Origin: Costus lasius
Taxonomy: Eukaryota > Streptophyta > Magnoliopsida > Zingiberales > Costaceae
Assembly (NCBI GenBank): GCA_027563935.2
Contig: CM050446.2
Location: 123,706,499 to 123,770,498 of the forward strand
DNA length: 64,000 nt
Direction: 5' to 3'
Below are positions 1 through 12,073 of the stretch, piece by piece (position 1 is the first letter of the stretch; every line of letters begins with the position of its first letter). The notes beneath the pieces are model-generated. The model was given only the letters and a program-made list of their open reading frames with translations, searched no databases and was not told the origin of the DNA. The position numbers were made by a program, and so were the translations under genes.

Positions 1-1018
1 GGGCGGTGGTGCAGAAATTTCGGATGGAGAAAGGATGATGGCGAGCGGATGTTTGAGGCGGCGGGATTGGTGATGGAGGAGGGATGGCTTGGCGACGATT
101 TCGGCAAGGGGAAGATGGAAAAATAAAAAATCAGGAAGCGTTAAAAGAATAAGCCCTCACGAGTCACGGCGAAGACAGAAGTGTGAAAATCAATATAATG
201 AAATTTTGATTAAGCAAAAGTTGCCATCCCGATTAGAAGGTTTAAATACATATTATCCTACTAAATTTAGGCAAAAAATTTTATTAAAAATTAAAATTAC
301 ATACTAAGTTAAATTTAAAATAATACCCTAATTTAAATATCTTATAAAAAAAATATAAAAATAATATTAATCACTTGTGTGATAGCGGACCACTTTTCGA
401 TTGGCCCGTCTTCTATGTCCTGATCATATAGTGGATCTAACCGTGGTACGTGAGGTCATGATCGTGATGGAAAGACAAGAAAGTCGGGTATTATTACATA
501 AACATGATTTATAATATATAATATATATTATTATATATGTATTAAAATTTAATATATTAATATAATATATAAAATTTAAATTAATTAATTTTAAAAAATT
601 AACCATTGAATTTAAATTATATTATATATTATAATTTAGTTAATTAATATTTATATATTTATTAATTAATATTCACTGGTCAATTAAATATGTATTAATT
701 AATATTCACTAATCAATTAGACATATATTAATTAATATATAAATTAATAATTTTATAAACTTAAGTTTTTTAAAAAAACTTAAATTTAAATCATTATTAA
801 AAAAATTTATTTGATTGTAATATATATATACACGTAAAGTCTTATGTTATTATTATTTAATTATAATATTTAATATTTAAAATAATACTATCCTCAGCAA
901 TTCACCATTACTAACAGTGGTAGACTGCAGGAGCTGGCCAAAACGCAGCCAACAACTGTGTGATTCTGAATTCTAATCTTTTGGTAATTACGGGTAATAA
1001 TTGTACCATGATGGTTAA
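1..1018. other. AT-rich intergenic DNA
   Basis: The first ~120 bases are purine/GC-rich and could be the edge of a repeat or gene outside the window. The rest is very AT-rich with many TTAATTAATAT strings. The short open frames lack codon bias or recognisable domains, and I see no gene. Confidence 0.6.
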
Positions 1019-1250
1019 GGTTTATATTTAATTCTTCCCGGTCCAAGTACTTGTTATTGTTTGAGGTCTAAGTAATAATATACATCAACAATAATATAAA
1101 ACTAAGTAATACTTGGCTATGTGTTCACATTGGACTCTCATGACTAAGTAATTACGGTTTATATTTGACTCTTTCTCCCGGTCCAAGTACTTGTTGTTGT
1201 TTGAGGTCTCAGTAATAATATACATCAACAATAATATAAAACTCATGTAA
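1019..1250. repeat. Tandem duplication, period ~137 bp
   Basis: A segment of about 90 bp beginning GGTTTATATTT and containing CCCGGTCCAAGTACTTGTT occurs at 1019-1110 and again at 1156-1244, with a few substitutions and a short linker. It is non-coding. Confidence 0.85.
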
Positions 1251-1299
1251 TCGTTACTATTTTTTCCCTATCCCCTTGTCAAGTTTCTATTAATCCCAA

Positions 1300-1700
1300 T
1301 TGTTGTAATTGGCTCATTGTATTGCATGCAAATATCTACATTTGATCAGTTTTATGGAACCCGCTTGAATTTATGTGTTTAGTGCTTGTTCAATTTGATT
1401 TTAAAACTATTGATAATCATTCACAAGTATTTGAATCATAATTAAGTTATATAATATGATTCGTAATTGAGGAATGTAACAAAATCTGATATTGGATTTA
1501 CATAATCATATAAAATTTGAGTTTATGATAAACTTAGGGCACTTAATCCAGTGTTGCTTTTAGGAACCTCGAGTACGACTTTCATTTGCATTAGGATTTT
1601 TTTAAAAACTTTTTTTTTATACATTATGATTCGATATAGCCTTGATAATTGATACTGATGGATATAGGTACTACTGAATTTGAATCTTGCGGGTCTATTT
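1300..1700. repeat. Duplicated backbone block E, copy 1
   Basis: This block aligns with 29131-29880 over shared strings such as ATTGCATGC, TTTTAAAAC and TTTGCATTAGGATTTT. The second copy contains a MITE at 29289 that is absent here, so this copy serves as the empty site. In the second copy the block lies just 5' of a membrane-protein gene relic, so it probably belongs to the duplicated gene unit. Confidence 0.75.
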
Positions 1701-2002
1701 TTGGATGTTTAGTAGAGTTTTAATTAATTTTAAATTATTATATGTTTTAAATAATTTATGTTTTAAATAATTTATGCTTCTATTTAGATCAGTTTAAACT
1801 CTATATCTGTAATTTTTTGTTGAGGGGAAAAGCCAAATTATGATAAACCAACAAAACTAAGAAATCAAAATTAATAATTATGCAAAACTAAATAAATAGA
1901 TAAAGATAGAAAAAATAGAATAAGAAAGCGACCAACTCTATTATAAGTGAAATCTACTTTTTTTTTTTTTTGCCCCTAAGACACAATCAACGTTGCTTTA
2001 AA
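1701..2002. other. AT-rich intergenic DNA
   Basis: No coding or structural signal seen apart from a T homopolymer near 1960. Confidence 0.5.
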
Positions 2003-2412
2003 TGCAGTTGTGACAGTGGGAAGGCTCATTTGTAGCCTTCTAATTTTGATTATTTAAAAGAAGTAAATAACTTAAGATAGGAGCCTCAAAAAATAAGAGA
2101 AAAGAACAGTCTTTATTCATGTTTTAATTACGAAGAGGGTCTCTTACTCATAGGATAAAGGCATCCCTTCTCTACACTTATTCATGAAATTAAAATTGAT
2201 ATAGGAATTTATTAACATATACAATTTCTGCAAATATGCTTAAGAAAAAGGAGAAATGCCCACAAGTTCGAATCTAACAAAAGCTCAAGCAAGGTTAAAA
2301 CCTTCATGTGAGTTGTTGATTGTATTTGGAAAAGAAATGCAAAACTTCAACACCCAAATCAAATTCTAACACCGCAATCAATAAAGCCAAATATACAAAT
2401 CTTGGATGAAAT
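2003..2412. repeat. Duplicated block F, copy 1
   Basis: The sequence from CAGTTGTGACAGTG through AGGAGCCTCAAAAAATAAGA and GAGGGTCTCTTACTCATA to the string ACACCCAAATC is repeated in the same order and orientation at 55665-56071. The second copy is interrupted by an unrelated insertion at 56072. The block is non-coding. Confidence 0.85.
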
Positions 2413-3170
2413 AAAATGCACGGGCCAACTAAATTAAAATACAACTAGAGGATTTTGTTCACGGAGCACTATAAACGTCTGGACTGTAGAGTCCAGTTCC
2501 ATGAACACATGAAATTCTGGCACGTCAGAATACAAGAACTTGTACAATATGCGACTACAACTAAATGTCTAACCACAATTAGAATTATAACATACTCACA
2601 AAATACGGAGAGCACAAATTGACCGCACCATTCACACCAGACGGGTATGATACATATGGTCGTATCTATTTTAAAGCACCACCACTTTGGAGTATGCATC
2701 CAAAATACAAATGATGGTAGGAAAAATTTTTTTAGACATTCGCGACTGCCTAATTTTTACCATCCATCTGTGCATAGTGTTAAAACATATGAAGCCATAT
2801 TAAAACACTTCCGCCAATATTAATATTTAACATGAGTTTTGAGATCTCGAGATCTCCACCATCACCGATCAATGATAATGAGCGTGGCTGTCGAAAATTT
2901 TAGACATTTGCGAATGCCTAAAAACCGCCCCCCGATAGTAGAGTTCCTATTAGGAATCAACTACTACTTTTTGAAACATCAAAAACTAGGGTTTCATTTT
3001 CCAATACCTTCTTTTGTTCACGTTTCCTTGGGTGGCCCATTCCAGCAATAAGTCATGGACGACACACGGGAGATTGCTAGTTTAACCTTCAACATCAATA
3101 TAGTCAACACCACAGTCAAAAACATGCCCAACTGGAGGACATTGCCCTCGGCAAGTTGCCCGGTATCAAA
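2413..3170. other. Intergenic DNA without recognised gene
   Basis: Two short open frames (2469-2699 minus, 2839-3051 plus) have no domain or family resemblance. A short related string, TTTTAGACATT followed by GCGA and TGCCTAA, occurs at about 2735 and 2895. Nothing else is supported. Confidence 0.5.
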
Positions 3171-3171
3171 A

Positions 3172-3198
3172 AATTAATTAATTAATTAATTAATTAAA
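3172..3198. repeat. (AATT)n microsatellite
   Basis: Uninterrupted AATT units, about six and a half copies. Confidence 0.95.
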
Positions 3199-3224
3199 AC
3201 TCAAAAGACACTTTTTATAACAAA

Positions 3225-3335
3225 ACCATTTTACGCCACAATAGCCAACCCTACAAAATTCATATACACTTGATGCTAGTGGCGATGGATTGTGAACTCA
3301 TCTTCCATAGACTCAAGTAATATATTCTTTGTAGG
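3225..3335. repeat. Duplicated block A, copy 1
   Basis: The string CCTACAAAATTCATATACAC followed by TTGATGCT, preceded by a variant of CACAATAGCCAA and followed by a variant of GTGAACNNTNNTTCCATAGA, recurs near 13325, 30195, 44865 and 50785. All copies are in the same orientation. It marks the repeated backbone between the membrane-protein gene copies. Confidence 0.8.
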
Positions 3336-4139
3336 ATCTTTTTTCTTTCCCTATCTCACCTTTACCACCTCATATTTCAACTCCACATAAAGCAATAGAC
3401 TACATTGATTTTGACATGGTACAACTTTTACGTATTACTTTTATTAGAAACATATATCTTTCCTTGTCTACTCATTTTATTTATCATGTATAATGTTGGT
3501 AACATATTCGAATAAAATTAATAATAGTAGATGAAATTGTTTATGTGTGCCGAGTCATAATGAGTGGCACTAAATTTCTAAAATTAAAATTAAATTAAAT
3601 GGCAAAAGTAACGGAATTTAATTGTTTATGTATACCAACACAATGCGTGCATCACAGTATTGCGGATCCAAGAAAATGCAACAGAAAACAACAACTTACA
3701 CAAGGATGGAAGTCCAAGAAATAGTTTTGCTTCAACTCATTCGATGAACAATACTAAATAAATCAGGAGGGATTTGAATCAACAATTCCACAAACATCCA
3801 CCCCAGATTACAAAGAAATTCCACATAAATCGAATGAGAAGAACCCAGAAATGGAAACAACGACAGAGACTTTCCGATCTTAAGTAAGAAATTCAACACA
3901 CTCACAGAATGTCGAGAGTTGAGATGGACATCTCCACCCGAATTTGGAGCGGATATTTGCTAAACTTTTCTCGGGTGCGTGCTGTGCTAAATGGGAAAAC
4001 TAAAGAAAATAATTGCATTAGCGAGAGAAACTACTTTATCCTATGGAATGAGCAGCGCCTATGGATAAAACAGAGGGAGAATCTTGGTACGGAAGGAAAA
4101 AAGTGGGGATCATGGATGGAAATGCCTTCTTAGTCATCA
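3336..4139. other. Intergenic DNA, partly duplicated
   Basis: Contains strings shared with other parts of the window. ATCAACAATTCCACAAACATCC at about 3778 recurs near 16467, and the string AAAGAAAATAATTGCATT at about 4002 recurs near 12780. The open frame 3909-4133 has no recognisable domain and overlaps duplicated non-coding sequence, so it is not called as a gene. Confidence 0.55.
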
Positions 4140-4530
4140 GATGATGTTGACAGTTTTGATGTTGTTTGCGTGCTTCAGTTTGGTTCGAAGTGGCACTTTC
4201 CAGAGCATCACGCAGGATTCTTCTGCTTTCGTATTGGCCGGTGGCAATATTTTAAGTAATTAAGATCGATTCCCATGATTCTTGATTCAGCTAGTTTAAC
4301 AGTCACAGCTTTTAATATTTAAATTTTATTTTTGTAAACTCATATAAAAAGTTTTAAAAAATAAATCTAGTTCAATTTTGACTAGCGTTAATTGCTTTCT
4401 TGATAACCGTGTCCAATCCTCACAAATGTGCCTAACAATAAACAGCCCTCCTTACGCCAATTTTCCGTTATGTCAAATTACTTCATACACTTGACTAATG
4501 TCATATGGTGTCTAGTAGTCTCCAATTCCG
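4140..4530. repeat. Duplicated block B/C, copy 1 (3' flank of gene copy 1)
   Basis: Shares ordered strings (ATCACGCAGGATTC, TTTAAATTTTATTTT, TTAATTGCTTTCTTGATA, TGTCCAAT, CACAAATGTGCC) with 43960-44460 and 61920-62200; the last part also recurs at 50400. In each unit the block lies downstream of a minus-strand membrane-protein gene copy. Confidence 0.8.
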
Positions 4531-4987
4531 GAAATTGGAGCGAGCAAGGACACGCCGTCAGAAGAGGAGCCCGCGAGGGTTGGAGGAAGCACGGGCATAG
4601 TGAGCATAGCCAAGGTGGTAGGATACGGAAGCGACCGCGGGGAAGGCGGTGACCGTGGCTCTGGCCATCGACTTTCTTTTCTTTTCTACCTTATCGACGT
4701 CTCCCCCTTCCTCAGCCAGCATGACCACTGCTAGGAGGTAATCAACGTTAATACGGATCTCTTCTTTTGATCATCTTGGCAGTAAAAAATGTCACCAACA
4801 GTTGAATTTGTGAGCCAAAAATAAAACAGAAACACGATTACGCGTCACCTTTCGTCAAATGGATCAAAATAAGAGATGATTTACTGCTCTCACTTGTAAC
4901 AAATTCAGCAAGTAGCTTGAGATACAGCAATGTAACAATAACAAGTGGAATAAGCAGTGCTCGTGAGAGGCAACAAGCTTTTATCAA
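4531..4987. other. Gene copy 1 downstream region
   Basis: A short GC-rich stretch (4540-4670) of unknown origin is followed by the 3' flank of the minus-strand gene at 4988. No separate gene is recognised. Confidence 0.5.
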
Positions 4988-5374
4988 TTAGACTCGAAGA
5001 ATTGGATCCGGTTGTGGTGCAACTCTGGAGAGAAAGAGTTTGTAGAAGCCACCGACAATAACGAATCCAGCCTTGGCATAAACTAAGATGGCAAGTGAAA
5101 GCGGAAAGCCCTTTATCTTTTTCAAAGCGAAAAGAACGCTAAGAGCAACGGCGAAAAACCAAAGCACGCCTTTCATTATATTGCTCGAGCCGTCAGTGTT
5201 GGGAAGCCCGTGGATGAAGAGCATGTAACCCCCAACGAGGGTGAAGGACTCGCTTAATGTCCAGAAGGCAAAGATGAACTCCGGTGGCATGAGTTCTTCA
5301 GCGTTGGCCTGCCACGATAGAAAGAGGAACAAACAGGAAGTCAGCATCCAAATGAAGACTTTGAACTGCTCCAT
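4988..5374 (-). CDS. Small four-helix membrane protein, copy 1 (128 aa, short N-terminus)
   Basis: I do not recognise the family. The 128-residue product has four hydrophobic stretches, at roughly residues 7-24, 32-54, 66-83 and 93-113, separated by short loops with PEF, GLPNTDGSS and KKIKG. It ends in a short polar tail (PQPDPILRV). It is clearly related to the product at 46062-46526: both share LMP, GGY/GGC, IMKGVLW or ITRGVLW, LAxLVY, FVI(V/I)GG and the P-DPIL/P-GPIL tail. Homology continues upstream of the ATG (a PATA...SHD segment is readable in frame), but there is no in-frame upstream ATG, so the first ~25 residues of the family are probably not translated here. The gene has no intron. 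It could still be expressed because a TATA-like box lies upstream at 5521. Alternatively it is a decaying copy. Confidence 0.6.
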   Translation of the reverse strand: MEQFKVFIWMLTSCLFLFLSWQANAEELMPPEFIFAFWTLSESFTLVGGYMLFIHGLPNTDGSSNIMKGVLWFFAVALSVLFALKKIKGFPLSLAILVYAKAGFVIVGGFYKLFLSRVAPQPDPILRV

Positions 5375-5520
5375 CTGTTTTTCGTTGAGAGCGTCGTGGC
5401 TAGTGTCCGAGGCCGTCGCCGGAGAAGATACGCCCCTAGGTCCGGGGATCTTTCCGTTCCCTTTTGAATGCGGAGGTTAAGGGGTTATTTATTTTGTGCA
5501 AGATTAAACTTCATGAGGTT

Positions 5521-5529
5521 TATTTATAG
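5521..5529 (-). promoter_or_regulatory. TATA-like box of gene copy 1
   Basis: The minus strand reads CTATAAATA about 147 bp upstream of the ATG at 5374. Spacing is consistent with a plant core promoter plus a leader that contains the untranslated remains of the family N-terminus. Confidence 0.4.
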
Positions 5530-5984
5530 TTTTTTAGTTTTTTTTTAACCTTGTCAGCACATAGTTGGAATGCTTTACCATAGTAGCGTTCTTTTTACTC
5601 TCATTTGATAATGATAGGACCTACTCAATTATCTGATGCAGGTACCCAAGTTCAAAATAGTAATTCAAGCATCCAAGATCTCATGGGCCATACTAGAAGA
5701 TCTAGGAAGTAACATTCTAGAAGATCTCAGGGGCCATCCTCGTAGAAATAAGAGTAATTTAACGCGTCCGACACCAGGAAGGAAGGAGGCTTCCGGCAAG
5801 TTTCCTCATTATTTTTTATTATTTTTTTAGTTTCCTCATTATTTTATGGCACTAAAAAATCTAACGCGAGTGACTGTCACAGTCCGAGATTGCAGCATAA
5901 CGGTGGACCACAAACAAATTAATAAATGCTCTTATAAATAAATAATGGTAGACCAAAATTCCAACATGATACCTCTCTAGGGAG
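5530..5984. other. Upstream region of gene copy 1
   Basis: Contains short repeats of AGAAGATCT near 5694 and 5730. The open frame at 5636-5830 has no recognised domain. No gene is called. Confidence 0.5.
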
Positions 5985-6345
5985 AAATAGTTTGAGCTGG
6001 ATATTATTTTGATTTGGGTTCGTAATTTAGGTTAAAAAATATTTTTTTTAATTTTTTTAAAAATATTATATATTTTATAAGCTATTCAATAATATTAATA
6101 TTGAGATATTTTAGATCTTATATACATATAAAATATCTTGTACAAATCACATATAAGATAAAATATTATTTATTATATAAAAAAATTAATTTTTATATAT
6201 GATATTTTATACATATATAAGATTTAAAATATCTTAATATTAATATCATTAGATCGCTTATAAAATATATAATATTTTTTAAAAAAAATTAAAAAATATT
6301 TTTTAATCCAAATTAAAAAACTCAGATGAAAATTCATTTCTTCCC
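5985..6345. mobile_element. Foldback MITE-like element
   Basis: The two halves are inverted relatives. The left arm runs from AGGGAGAAAT through GGTTAAAAAATATTTTTT and ATATTATATATTTTATAAGC. The right arm, reversed, reads AGGGAAGAAATG through GGATTAAAAAATATTTTTT and the same ATTATATATTTTATAAGCG. The centre (ATATTAATATTGAGATATTTTAGA and its reverse) is related to the centre of the element at 46915. A clear target duplication was not found. Confidence 0.65.
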
Positions 6346-6925
6346 TCTGTACAGCCGGAAGTAATAAAAAAAAAGTGACGGCCGGCAAATCGACGACAAA
6401 TGTCTGCATGTTATGGTACAGTCTACACGGAGAAAAAAGACGTCAGTGCATGCAACTATCAAAATTACGTGCGCAGGCTTCCTATCTTTGGGATATTTGT
6501 GATGCAAAATTTTGGCATTTTTTTTTAACTACCAAAGCGCGTGCGCAGGTTTTCTGTCCATTTGTATACGATCCTCGCGGCATTCCTTTGACGGTGGGGC
6601 CGACGGCTCAGATTCATTATCCAAGATCAGGCTTTCTATTATTGTTAATTTTTCCTTTCAAGTATACCAGGATTCCGTTATTGTTTATGTGTCCATTTAG
6701 GCTATTTGTCTACCTTTAAATATATTGCAAAACATTAACTTGGGATAATTGTCATTAATTTAATATGTCCGCAAACTGTTCTCGACGTTATTATTAATTA
6801 GTTTGTTTCTCCAATCATCCAGTTGATTAGATCTGAATTAATTGAGGAAACACCGTTCAGAAAGTCCTCGGGAAGCGGAGAGGGCCCACCATTTTGATGA
6901 TGTGGAGAGGGCCCACCATATGACA
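6346..6925. other. Intergenic DNA
   Basis: The open frame at 6375-6719 shows no domain or homology I recognise. Nothing else is seen. Confidence 0.5.
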
Positions 6926-7008
6926 AGTTATTAGTTTGAAATTTCAGGTAACTATAAGTTATTAGTTTGAAATTTCAGGTAACTATAAGTTATTAGTTTG
7001 AAATAAGT
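6926..7008. repeat. 31-bp tandem repeat, ~2.5 copies
   Basis: The unit TATAAGTTATTAGTTTGAAA followed by TTTCAGGTAAC is repeated with a 31-bp period and decays into the following sequence. A single related copy is at 16390-16440, which ties this region to the duplicated backbone. Confidence 0.9.
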
Positions 7009-7367
7009 AATAGATACCAAGTGTTTTAAACTTAATTGTGTATTGAAATCTATTAAAAAAGAATTGGATGAAATTAGATACCCACCAATTTGAATTTATT
7101 TGCCATTAGCTAAATGTTACGTCGCTTACTCCTGAGTCCTTTCTTTTAAATAAAAAAAAAGGCACTGATGTGATGTATATATATAAAAAAGAAATATATA
7201 GAAATATGTTGTGATTAAATAATTGAATATTAAGAATCTCCTACAACTTTATTTTCCTTGGACTGCTTCATTATCCAGACTGTGTAAGATGCAAACAATT
7301 GCTCTCAATTCGTCGGTGATCAAGTTATTTATTTACTTTCGCTGTATAGACGCATCCATTAGTGAGC
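7009..7367. other. AT-rich intergenic DNA
   Basis: No gene or repeat of note is seen. Confidence 0.5.
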
Positions 7368-7442
7368 ACGTATGATGACCTAAGCGTGATGACCTAAGCA
7401 TAGTGATCTAAGCATAATGACCTAAGCATGATGACCTAAGCG
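7368..7442. repeat. Short tandem repeat (GATGACCTAAGCAT)
   Basis: Five degenerate units built on TGATGACCTAAGC follow one another, with spacings of about 13-17 bp. Confidence 0.85.
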
Positions 7443-7775
7443 GCCTTAGAGCCGCTTCTCCTTCTCTTGGATGGCCATATGTAATGGAGTGCCGACTAAA
7501 GTTTTCTTATAAGGGTATAGAGGCATTTTAGTAAATTTCAATCTTTGTTGTCCTTACGTGGAGATTATTATAAAATTATTGCACATATTTTGTTGCATTA
7601 ACAATTAATGAGGTGAATTAGCCAATGAATATACCCATTAACAATTAATGAGGCTTTCGATTAAGACGCTAACTACAGACAAAAAAACAAAACAAATATA
7701 AAGATTATTTTTTTTATGTCATAGCACAAACAATTTAGAAATTGAAAAATTAAAAAAATTTTGAAGCACCCAGAG
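7443..7775. repeat. Partly duplicated backbone
   Basis: The part from GAATTAGCCAA and AACAATTAATG to the string AAATATAAAGATTA (about 7615-7765) resembles 13025-13185. Non-coding. Confidence 0.55.
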
Positions 7776-10360
7776 GCTTATCTTACTCTAGCGAGGACAG
7801 TGATTGGGCATCTAGTCATTGAGGAAAGATAGTGCAACAAGATCCAACCAAATGAAGTGACAAAGGACTGATTGTCAGCATATGAAGCCTCTCCCTCTAG
7901 TGATTCTCCTACGAGTAGCTGCACAGGGGAGCCGCAGAGGCTTTTCCCAGAGGTGCTAGAGGGCGTGACGAAGGGGAAGGAAGCGATGGCTTTTCCCCTC
8001 GGTGGAGCCGCAGAGGTGGAGCCTAGCATGGACTGTTATATTTGTAAATATGTGGATAAGTTGAAGGGTAAATTTGGAATTGGAAGAAAAAAAAAAAGAG
8101 TTAAAATCAAAGTCGAAGCAGCCGAGCCCCAATTTCGGCCGCTTCCCCTCTTTCCCCCCTCTCCCCCACGATCCTCTCTCCCTCTCTCCCATTCGTGAGC
8201 CCCAACCACCCAGGGTCGTCGCCGCCTCCATCTCCGGCGATGTGCGACTTCTCCGGCCACCTACTGGTGTCGAGGCGACGCTCCTGGTTGCTGCTTGTCG
8301 ACGCCTTGCTTCACGCGTGTGCACGCCGGCCACTTCTTCTCTCGCCAGAACGCCACCCATGTCACCGTCGGCTTCCGGTGACTTCTTTGGCGTGCGAGCA
8401 TGCTTCCGGCCAGCCACTACTTGTTCCCCTGTTTCTTCCCTTTGATGCTATTGTTCGTGGCTGCGTCGTCGCCATTGCTTGTGGCTACTCTGCCGCTGCA
8501 CTGCCGTCGCCCATGGCGACGCCGCTATTGGTTGTTGTTGCTACCAGTGTTGGGCTGCCGCCGATGATGATTTCCGGCGATGTCTCGTCCTAGAGGGGGC
8601 TGTCGATGAAGCGTGGATAGCTTCGGGGTTTTTGGGTCAGCTTTCCATTGTGCCGACGTCTCGTCATCGACTATCTTTTCAGCATGATATTTGGTAACGA
8701 CGATTTACCCTTTATTTTCTTTTTTTGGATAGAGCTTGTATAGTGTTATGTGGGGATGTATACGTATATTTATACGTATATATGGGTATGCATATGTGTA
8801 TAAGTATACCGATGGAGAATGGTAAATATATGTGTAAATATGGATAAATTTATGAATAAAAATGGTATTGGGGCAAATGAATGGTATGAAGAGAGAAAAT
8901 TAATCATTAAGATAATTTAGAATAATTTGGAATGATGTATATAAGTGTATGCACGCGTACATGCGTATATATGGATATACGTAGGTGCATGTGTGCATTT
9001 ATTGACATTGATAATTTAAGAAATGAAAGCTAAAGGTTTATGATATCGGTGGTGATATATGTTTTGTTATATGATATTATAGATGATACTTGGTTTGAGA
9101 CTGGATAAAGTGGTTCAAGAACTGAAAGCTATAAATGTTCTAGGAGCTTCAGCGATAAAGGTAGGAATCGTTTTCTCTGTTTTTGGAATCATGACATAGT
9201 GTTAGTGAAGTATATGATATGAGTAAAGATTTGATGCCATGATATCTTGTTGTTATTTCCTTATTGACTTTACTTCTACTTTATTGTGCTCCAGTTCAGT
9301 CATTTATTGATGCATACATGTGCTTATGGTTGATTAATGTTTCATGAGTTATGTTGATGAAACCACATTGCATTTGTTGATATGGATGTGGTAGAGATTG
9401 GTATTTTATGATGGTTGTTTAAATGGAGTATCGGTTACAACATTTATTAATGATATGGTAAAGGAATCTTGTGGATGGGCTTATGAGCTTATGATATAAG
9501 TTGTACAGTTGTGATGTGATGTATTGGATATATGCATGTATAATATATGTCGTGGCACTTTGTGATCTGTGACTGGCTGATGTTAGCTAGGGGCTGAGCT
9601 TTATAAGCTAGTGGACCATGTTTTTGTACCAGAGGCCATGTATTGGCTATGAGACTGGTTGTATCGGTTACCTGTTTGGAGTCCTTCGGATTGTCCAAGG
9701 TTTCCTAGATGTTGGATACAACACTGTCGAGCTGCTAGTTGAGAGCAGTTGTTTCATTGTGTGAGCTACAATGAAAACACTCTTATTAAGAGTCTCTTGG
9801 ACGAGGGCTACGAGCAGAGGCTCAAACGAGGGCATCTTTCCCACGAGATTGGAGGACGCGAGCCGTCGTCTCCACAAGCCGGAGACGACGATGATGGAGG
9901 AGAGAGCACCTCCTCCTCCTCCCCGAGCAGCCGACGGCGATGAGAGTGTCGCCTCCTCCCGAAGAAACGGCAGCGAGAGAAAACCGTACTCCTCTCTCTC
10001 GGACGGAGACCTTCTAACGGCGTGGTCGGCGACTACTTCGATGCTGATGAGGCTAGATGGGCAGGATGAGTTGAGTGAGGAGAAAGTGTACAGAGGGGAG
10101 GGAAAATAATGGGGTTTTATGTAATTGGGTTTTGAGGAATAAAGCCGGCGAAACTTTCCCCCTTCGTTCCGGTGTTTTTGTGTCTTCCAGCCGACGAGCT
10201 TTGGCGGCGGTTTCGGCATCCGGAGGGGCGCCGATGAGGCTAAGGGCGAGGGCGCGAGTTGTCCCTCCCCTACTAGTGACCTTCCAATCCAGCGACGGTG
10301 GTCATGTGCGTGACGTGCGTAGGCTCGAGGCAAGAACAAAAGCTAAGGAATAAAAAAGAA
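7776..10360. other. Unclassified insertion: GC-rich, AT-rich, GC-rich blocks
   Basis: 7776-8700 is GC-rich with overlapping open frames on both strands, simple proline/serine/arginine composition and no protein domain. 8700-9700 is AT-rich with TATACGTATA-like strings. 9700-10350 is again GC-rich; its segment 10217-10304 (GCCGATGAGGCTAAGGGCGA) matches 12436-12524, showing that it is repetitive DNA. The composition resembles long plant retrotransposon LTRs or untranslated leaders, but I found no matching terminal repeats, PBS or coding domain. The open frames should not be treated as genes. Confidence 0.45.
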
Positions 10361-11370
10361 AAAAATTGGCGTTTGCGTTGACCACTATTCCGGACCAGGG
10401 CATAACAACTATCTTCTCCGGTATCTAGATACACCTTTCAGCATGCCCTAGATTCTTAGTCCACCAAATCCTTTGTAGGTATAATCCACATTAAGGACTT
10501 GTAGGCAATGCAAACATACAATTAAGTTGAGCTGTATGGTTATTAATTATAGTTTTAATATTCAAAGTCAGTCTTCTAAGTTTTTCTAAACCTAGTCGTT
10601 CTCCAAAAAGTGAGCAACCTCACCCAGCAAAGCTTGCAAAACTCATGCAACGCACACGAAGTGCTAATGAATCTACTTCTTTTTGTCATTGGATTTGTCA
10701 ATTGAATTCATTGTAACACTCATAATTGTCAATTCTACGAAGATCCCATTGTGTTCCAAAAGCTCGTAACATCGGTCCTGATAAACCCCAATTGTACCGA
10801 ATTTACTATAGCAAGTAAATAATGTATTTTCAGGAGATTCATCGACAGGACAGAAGAATAACGATAACAAAAGAATTTTTGCTCCAACTAAACACATGAG
10901 GATGGCACAGCATGGTTAACCATGCATATTAATTACTTTTCAGAGGCAGTTGCAAAATCGGCATTCTCCTGTTTGTCCATGTAGATAAGCAAGGACTTCA
11001 CATCACATAGGGCAAATGGATAATAGAGACACAAGCCAGTTAAAGTACTGAAGTCCCACGCACCAAGATATATCAGATCATATATATATATATATATATA
11101 TAATTAATAATATGTATAAATAAATATTTTTATAAATTAATAAATTTATATGTTAAAACTTTAAAAGAATGATAATTTTATAGATTAATAATTTTATAAA
11201 TAACCAATATTAAATATGACTAGTTGAAAATTTATATATATAAAATCATCAATTAATCGAAACTTGATAGTTAGCCAAACTAAATATTTGATTAGCCGAT
11301 TAATCAATTTTTTAGTGTATAAACCGCTTGTATTTTTGTCGAACAAATAGATTTGATTTAGGATAGAATG
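10361..11370. other. Intergenic DNA with (TA)n
   Basis: No gene is recognised; the open frame 10673-10897 on the minus strand has no domain. A pure TA microsatellite lies at about 11082-11102, followed by AT-rich DNA. Confidence 0.5.
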
Positions 11371-12032
11371 TTAGGTGTTAGGCCCACCCCAACATAGCCG
11401 TTGACTGATAGTCAAAATCAGCCCAAAAAGCCCACACGCAAGGGAGAAATCGGAGACCTAATTTTGGGGAAAATCGGTGTTGGCGGAAAGCATTTCTGCT
11501 GCGTTCGCCGAAGGCGCCGGCAGCTGACCACGGCTGGCCGGCTTTCGCGTTTGTCGGACATTGGATCGATGACGGTCGGAGCGTCGACGTGTGCGAAAAC
11601 CGATGGCGACCTAACGATGCGTGAAACAGCGTCCCGTCAAGGCGACAGGCAGCTGCCTTCGATCCGGCGGGTCGAAGCGCGGCGACGACCGATCCAGTGG
11701 GCCGAAGGATGCAGGCAGGATGACGGGACACGAGCGGCATGCGCAAAGCTTCCACGGCGGTATGGGCGATGACCCCGGTGCTGTCGCAGGGAGTCGACAA
11801 CTGCGTGCGGTTGAGCAGTAGTAAGTCGACGCCGCACTGCCTATAAATGGGGGTCGGCGAGCTCGAAACAGAGCAAGGGGAGGTGGGACTGAGAGAGAGC
11901 GGTGGCCTGAGGGGTTAGCTGCGAGTGGAGGATTGGACGGCTGAATGGAGGACGAACCCATTGAAAGGAAACTCGGCGGCGGGCATGGTTGAGAACGAAC
12001 AATGCCCAGCCTCTCTCTCTCTCCTCCTCTCC

Positions 12033-12073
<41 letters not shown>

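Noticed and set aside
7778..8593. Overlapping GC-rich open frames on both strands as genes
   Set aside because: Low-complexity composition, no domain, frames open on both strands, and neighbouring sequence is repetitive.
9668..10339. 223-aa minus-strand frame as a protein gene
   Set aside because: Serine/proline/arginine-rich with no domain, and part of it (10217-10304) is a repeat shared with 12436-12524.
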